From: Apostichopus japonicus
Taxonomy: Eukaryota; Echinodermata; Holothuroidea; Aspidochirotida; Stichopodidae
DNA: 64,000 nucleotides
Direction: 5' to 3'
NCBI RefSeq assembly: GCF_037975245.1
Contig: NC_092573.1
Span: 421,001-485,000, forward strand
This document shows, in pieces, positions 58,563 through 64,000 of the stretch. Position 1 is the first letter of the stretch, and every line of letters starts with the position of its first letter. Both the position numbers and the translations under genes were made by a program. The notes beneath the pieces were generated by a model that had not been told where the DNA came from, ran no database searches, and worked only from the letters and a program-made list of their open reading frames with translations.

Positions 58563-60673
58563 AAGGCATTTTTATGCATACTTCTTCTTGATTTGTAAAC
58601 AATATGGCACTTTTTAAATTCTAATTTACAAAAACTGAAGGAATAAATTTGAGGTTTTCCCCAATATTTGTGTGTGTAGAAGAGCGAGGGGGGTGGGGAG
58701 TAGATCTACAGTGTTGTGTTCCCTCGACCTACTTCCCTGATACTTGTGGTGGCTAATCACTGTATGAACATCATAACTTTTGTCACCTATTTTCAACCAA
58801 ACTTTTATATTTGTCTATCCATGAAGTGTTATAGTTGTATGTTTGTGTCCTGCTAATTTTATGGGTTAAAATAATAGTATTTTGCAGGATATTGTGTAAA
58901 TAAAAAAATAAAATAAACTTTATCGCATTAAGAATCGCATTTACCATATATTAACTGATCAATGACTAAAAATATATCGTGACCTCAAGAATAACTCGCT
59001 GAACAATACCCTCGACAGAGAACAATGGGGTGTTGTACTCAATAAGATTGGTCCATACACTAAGTAGAGAGTATATCCCTTCTGAGTCGCTGTATTAAAT
59101 TCCAAGGCATTACACCTGCACACACACTTGCACCATCACTATCACAGAAATTCCTTTGGCAATTAAGAAAATATCCAATGTAAAACCAGTGAACAAAACA
59201 AAAGACAAATGACATTCCATTGTTTATCTCTATGAGGTATTGTTCATTTATTTTGTTCTTTACATACTGCACAAGCTGAACAATATTTGGAAAACTAGCA
59301 AAAGTGGTAATGACACTGGACAATCGTGGATTCAAGTTGACACTTATTAATGAGAAGCATTATATAACTACAATATAGTCTGAAATAATTAACAAACTTG
59401 CTTAATCAAATATGGACTCTTTACCACCAGCACATTACCAAATCCTGGTTAGAAGATGAAAAAAACACCAAAGTCAATGCTCACACCAGAGGCTGTGTGA
59501 CAGGTTTGAGATGTGGGAGAGGGTGGGGAGGCAGGATTCCAAGCAGTATTGAAATTGATGCCTGTGGTAGCACCACCACACCCATGTGAGTCACTGTGGT
59601 ATACTGACTGAGGGAACCATCCCCCAACCACACACTGTCAAGGCCATTCAAATGTGAATGGCACTGAAGCTGTTTGTGACAAAAGAAAGAATTACCTGTT
59701 CTGCCCAACTCAAAACTATAGGTATTCCAAAGTTTAAGGGAAACGAGAATAAATTTCACCAGTGTATTGTAGGTATCACCATGGCAAATTCTGGAAGTAC
59801 CCTACTCTGCTACAATAATTAATCCCAAGAGCTCAGATAAGATAACTATTCTCTTTGTAAAGGCAATTATATGGATACAGGGTCTAAAACTGTAAGTGAT
59901 AGCATATAGGGTACTACATGTCTTCATTAACATTCACAGCTCAAAGATCATCACTATTTCCCCAAAATCTTTTCATGCAAAACTCTGGTAAAAGATTTCA
60001 GGAATAGTTCTGTTCTGGGAACAATTTTACCACAAACTTATTACCAAAAATTAAATCATTGTTGAAGTTTTATTATGGGTGACCATCATTTGACTTTTAC
60101 CTAGCATATTTGCTAGAAATATATATGACTTTTGACACTGAGAGTTCTATTAACCCAACATTGATTCATAATTCAACTAAATCCTACAATTGTTTTTAAA
60201 TCAGTTTTGGTAGAAATGGTGATAGTAAATTATTTTTGGAATTCTTGAGGTCTCAAAAAGACCATGTTACTGTAGCAGAGTAAATACATTGGCCTGGTTT
60301 TGCAGAAGATCCATATTATCAGTGTCAGTAAAACATCTAGAAATGAATTTTGATTGCACTTAATGCTTGAAGAGTTTTCTCTGTAACATATATTATTGAA
60401 TAAATTCCCTCTAACCACTTTTCCATTTCCAGTCGGTTCACAATTTATACATGTTTTTCATTTACATATAAAAATAAAGACAGACAAAACAACAACCTCG
60501 TGATTCATTAGTAAACCTCAGATACACAATCAAGTAGAATTTGCTAAATGAATTGACACATTCAAATGCGGAGAAAAGCAATAGCAATTTTACACATATG
60601 TTTCTTCACTTATACTGGCAACGCCAGTCACAAAAATTGCCATAGCAACATTGGTGGATATCTCTCTGGCCTG
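58563..60673. other. Spacer between convergent RGP1 and KGD4
   Basis: Non-coding. A minus-strand AATAAA (60074-60069) could end KGD4 transcripts. No further gene or clear element recognised. Confidence 0.4.
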
Positions 60674-63196
60674 TCAGGCTGGGCCTCCCAACTGGAAAAA
60701 GAAAGAAAAAAAGAAGAGAGATAGAGTATTAAAGAAGATGGAATCAATATACTGATAAGTGTAAAATACATATGACACATACCCTCTAAGGCAAGTAAGT
60801 AGCTCTATGGGCCTAACCCATAAAACGATGCAAGAAAGTAATTTGTATCAACAACGATCAGTAAGAGACATTTCAGCCTATGATGAGGACAACACAACCG
60901 GTATGGAGTTAAGTACATATTGCAAACCCAATTGTCTAGGTACTGTACTATCAGGCCTGATGAGAGGGGAGTCAAGGGGTGCTACAGGCCCTGACTCAGG
61001 GTCAAGTGGAAGGCACAGGGGAATATGGTATTAAGGTATTCTCATTTTTATAACAAATATTCGCAGTACTGTGCAAAACTGTTTTGCCTAAGAAAATACA
61101 TAAGAGGGGGTCCGGAGACATAATTGTTCCGGGAACCTGACCTGGGTCTCGATGCCTGGGTACTAATATACTTCTCAACAGGGCTCCAATTAAGGATTGA
61201 AAGGAACAAAGCAATTTGTCAGGGTAAGTCAGAAATTGTCGTGGCAGGAATTGGCAGGACACCATGGCACACATCACCTTTCAAAAGGGCACCAAGGGCA
61301 TTTTATGAAAATTTGAACATGTACCAAGGCATTTATTTTAAACTGAGAGAAAACATGAATAACGGGAAACGGAAACAGTTCAAGAATAGTTGTAAAACTG
61401 TACACCTAGATCATTACTGTACGTTCCCCCAAGCTGCTTAATATCTGTTTCGGGGTGCAAAATATCACTGAAATGTCTGATAATTTTCTGAGCCCTGATT
61501 TAGTATGATTATAATTCGATAATGATCAGGATACTGATATTATGACGGCACATGCAGCAACTTGATTACATGGGCATAGCAGTTGTTAGCAGTCACTAAG
61601 GGACAATTTTGAAATGCATTTCAGCAAGTGGTAGGGGTACCAAACAGCAACTTCAGCCAATTTGAGACCTGCTACTCACATTGATGCAGTCCATCTCCTC
61701 CTGGGTCAGTGGCAATCTTTGGTATTTGGCAGGAAGCATGTGAAATTCAATGGTCTGACCTTTCTTGGTACTTGATGGCATTTTACTCGTGTTTGATGAT
61801 GCAACGGCAGTTGTTGGGGCTGGTAGTGCTGTTACTAAGATGCAAATAAGGTTCAAAGAAATATGTGTAAATGGTCAGTTTCCCAGTGAAGAAGATCTTG
61901 GTACCTCATATCCTGAAACCTTTACACAATTATTTTGACAGCTTTTTGGTCATACACAGACAGTTTGGTAATCCTACCTTTCTCTAGCAAACAGAGTCAG
62001 GGGAAGGGTGTTAGAACCGTCCAGAAAATTTTTCGTCACTTAGACATTCAGTCATCTTGTGTGTTCCTTAAAAATGTCTGCGGGCAATTTGGAGAGTGAA
62101 GACCTCCAGGAAAGTACTTTTTTTAAAACTGATAGCACTGCTATAATTTGGGGCCTATACTGACTACCTTTAAATATAAACTTGCACCACCTCTAATAAA
62201 ACTAACCAATTGAAAACTGCTTAAATGACCACAATTCGAAAAGTATTGAACTCTTCCACACAGATTACTTCTTTAGAAATAACTACACATATCTGCTACT
62301 CATATTTAATAATTTTCTGTTTTAAATTTATGTCCACACAACTACAGTAACCCACATTGACTAAAAGTAGTAAAACTGTGCATGCCTGAAAATTCACCAG
62401 CAATTCCACAAACTGATATATAAATGGCGTCGGCTTTTTTCATGATGAATACATAGGCCTTACTTAGATGTACTTACTTAGATGTACAAACTTCAATTAA
62501 TATTCAAAACAAACGCCACAAACCTCTGCCCTCTTTTCCAAACTTAAATTTGATCAGTGGAACGTGTGTTCGCAATCTCTGTCAAAAAGAAAGAAAAAAA
62601 GTGATTCTTGCTTGCATGGTGCTGAATGCAAAGGGTTGCCTTTCAAGGTTTAAATAGCCTAACTTAGCCCTACATATTAGTTATTACTACTGTATTAGTA
62701 TTACTATAGGCTAGTATCATATTTGTGCTGGGCAAGCAGTTTGTAAAGCTAGCCTACACATGACAAAGCCTAGGCCTAACTTGGCTTAATTAGTGCCTAA
62801 TATTAGTATAAGTAGGCATTTACTAGGTCAGCTGATATGCTTCTACCACTTTTTTGTGTAGCGGTAAACCACAAGGCCACCTTATCTAGGTCTTTGAGAG
62901 ATCTAACTATAATGTCTAATTTAGGCCTCTCCCTATGATCCTACATCGCATATACTGTAGGCTACAATAGGTTCCCAATGCAGACTCTAGCCTAGGGTAG
63001 ACTACTGTACGTGACGCGCTAAAGATAACTTAAGATATGAAACTAGTTGCTGATATCTTCGATTATTTAGTAGATACATTTAAAACATCCCACTATTATG
63101 TCCAACTTCAACTAGAGTACAACAAGATACATGGATTCTGAGAGGAGATTGCCTAAGAAATATTACCTGAATCGAACGCCCCGCAGCTCCAGCCAT
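60674..63196 (-). CDS. KGD4: KGD4 (MRPS36) homologue, 2-oxoglutarate dehydrogenase adaptor, 4 exons
   Basis: KGD4, once named MRPS36, is a small mitochondrial matrix protein that tethers the E3 subunit (dihydrolipoamide dehydrogenase) to the 2-oxoglutarate dehydrogenase core. Coding exons, minus strand: 63196-63167, 62578-62524, 61834-61680, 60691-60674. All are GT-AG with consistent phase and give 85 residues (human about 103). The N-terminal part reads MAGAAGRSIQ, then HVPLIKFKFGK, comparable to the human HTPLIRFP segment. A Ser/Thr/Pro-rich linker follows. The conserved C-terminal motif LPAKYQRLPLTQEEMDCI runs to LGGPA at the stop, close to the human end (QEEME...GGPE). The last coding exon is only six codons, so gene finders may miss it. 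The shorter linker explains the length difference. Confidence 0.9.
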
Positions 63197-64000
63197 TTTG
63201 AAAAATTCCCTAGTACGTGACTATTTATGATGTGCAATAATCTGCTAGATTCGCATACTCAGGAACGAAGGAATCGAAGTAAGTCAGTCAGTGCCGTGTT
63301 TTTGTAAACAAAGTTATTAACGTTAAAAACAATAAATACGTTGTATATATGGATGCAAAAAAAAGACAACACTAACCGTGTTGAGTTCTGAAAATTGTTG
63401 AACATAAATGCATGTAAAGAAGGTTATTTTGTTAATCCTTGAAATAGCATTCGGGAGTGGGATGGGGTGCATGGGGTAGGGGAGGGTGTGACGCCATTTG
63501 AACATTGTACCTGCACAAAATAGCGAACATTGGTCTAGTTCACATGAAAATAAAAGTATATTAGAGTATCATACATCTTGTCAAGAGTTGTTTTAAATAT
63601 ACCGTTCTGGTTCAGCTACATAGTCAAGCTAAGTCAGCTCGGAGCCTCAGCTATGCGTCTGCCGCCCTCCTTCAACGTTGCTCACGTAAGAGCTACTTTC
63701 CTCTGTCTCACGGTTTGGTGATTAATTCATGTATTTAATTCATTTATTTGTTTTATCGCCAATTGTGTACAAAGGGAAAGGAAGTCTCCTAAAAAGTCAT
63801 AAAAGACTTAACAAGGTAGGAGACTCCCTGGGAGAAAAGAAAAGAAAAATGAACAAATATTTATAATACAGAATATACGTAATGATTAAATATACAGTAA
63901 TAATATCCTAGTGACGCTGAGATGGATACGTGAAAAGATTAAATATTACTAGTACGAGTTAATGAACTCCTTTTTCAAATGCCTGGTGAATGTGGGTTTT
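63197..64000. other. KGD4 upstream region with a hairpin
   Basis: Should hold the KGD4 promoter. A hairpin (AGTCTCCT 63783-63790 with AGGAGACT 63818-63825, and an inner AAGTC/GACTT) lies at 63783-63825. A possible short plus-strand coding exon at 63653-63685 is discussed among the rejected items. Confidence 0.4.

Noticed and set aside
63653-63685. Possible first coding exon of a plus-strand gene (ATG, 11 codons, then a GTAAGA donor)
   Set aside because: Too short to identify, and no downstream exon is visible before the window ends.

Overview
This is a piece of animal nuclear genome. It is AT-rich, with intron-split genes, GT-AG splice junctions, SINE, DNA-transposon and LTR-retrotransposon insertions, and long microsatellites. 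No bacterial, phage or plasmid gene was seen. The four genes are conserved animal genes and their products align well with human counterparts (recalled, not searched). The repeat style and frequent AGGCCTA-type words suggest a marine invertebrate, perhaps an echinoderm. That placement is inference.

Layout. Bases 1-33,900 hold no coding exon I can support. They contain (TA)n and TA-rich arrays, a 743-bp pure tetranucleotide array, many poly-G/poly-C runs of 8-15 bases, three hAT-like elements with 8-bp target duplications (one nested inside a fourth), a tRNA-derived SINE with a 7-bp duplication, a TTAA-type MITE and a large palindromic element.

Bases 33,900-63,200 carry four genes: TRMO (+, tRNA N6-methyladenosine enzyme), JTB (-, small membrane protein), RGP1 (+, Golgi Rab6 exchange-factor subunit) and KGD4 (-, 2-oxoglutarate dehydrogenase adaptor, formerly MRPS36). 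All four were assembled exon by exon, with every splice phase consistent from start to stop. TRMO and JTB converge, JTB and RGP1 diverge, and RGP1 and KGD4 converge. Their functions are unrelated (tRNA modification, membrane, Golgi traffic, mitochondria), so this is a housekeeping neighbourhood and not a pathway cluster.

Mobile DNA has entered the introns and spacers. JTB intron 1 holds a 4,266-bp Ty3/gypsy-type element with intact 115-bp LTRs and a 5-bp target duplication, broken by one frameshift and one stop. A 2.4-kb PIF/Harbinger-like non-autonomous element separates JTB from RGP1. TRMO intron 1 holds a foldback element and a probable solo LTR whose antisense strand reads heat-shock element, CCAAT box and TATA box in promoter order.

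I did not find a new multi-gene system. The leads most worth following are the heat-shock promoter-like module inside TRMO, the nested hAT family, the palindromic elements beside and inside TRMO, and the TGACCT direct-repeat array at 40.3-40.9 kb.
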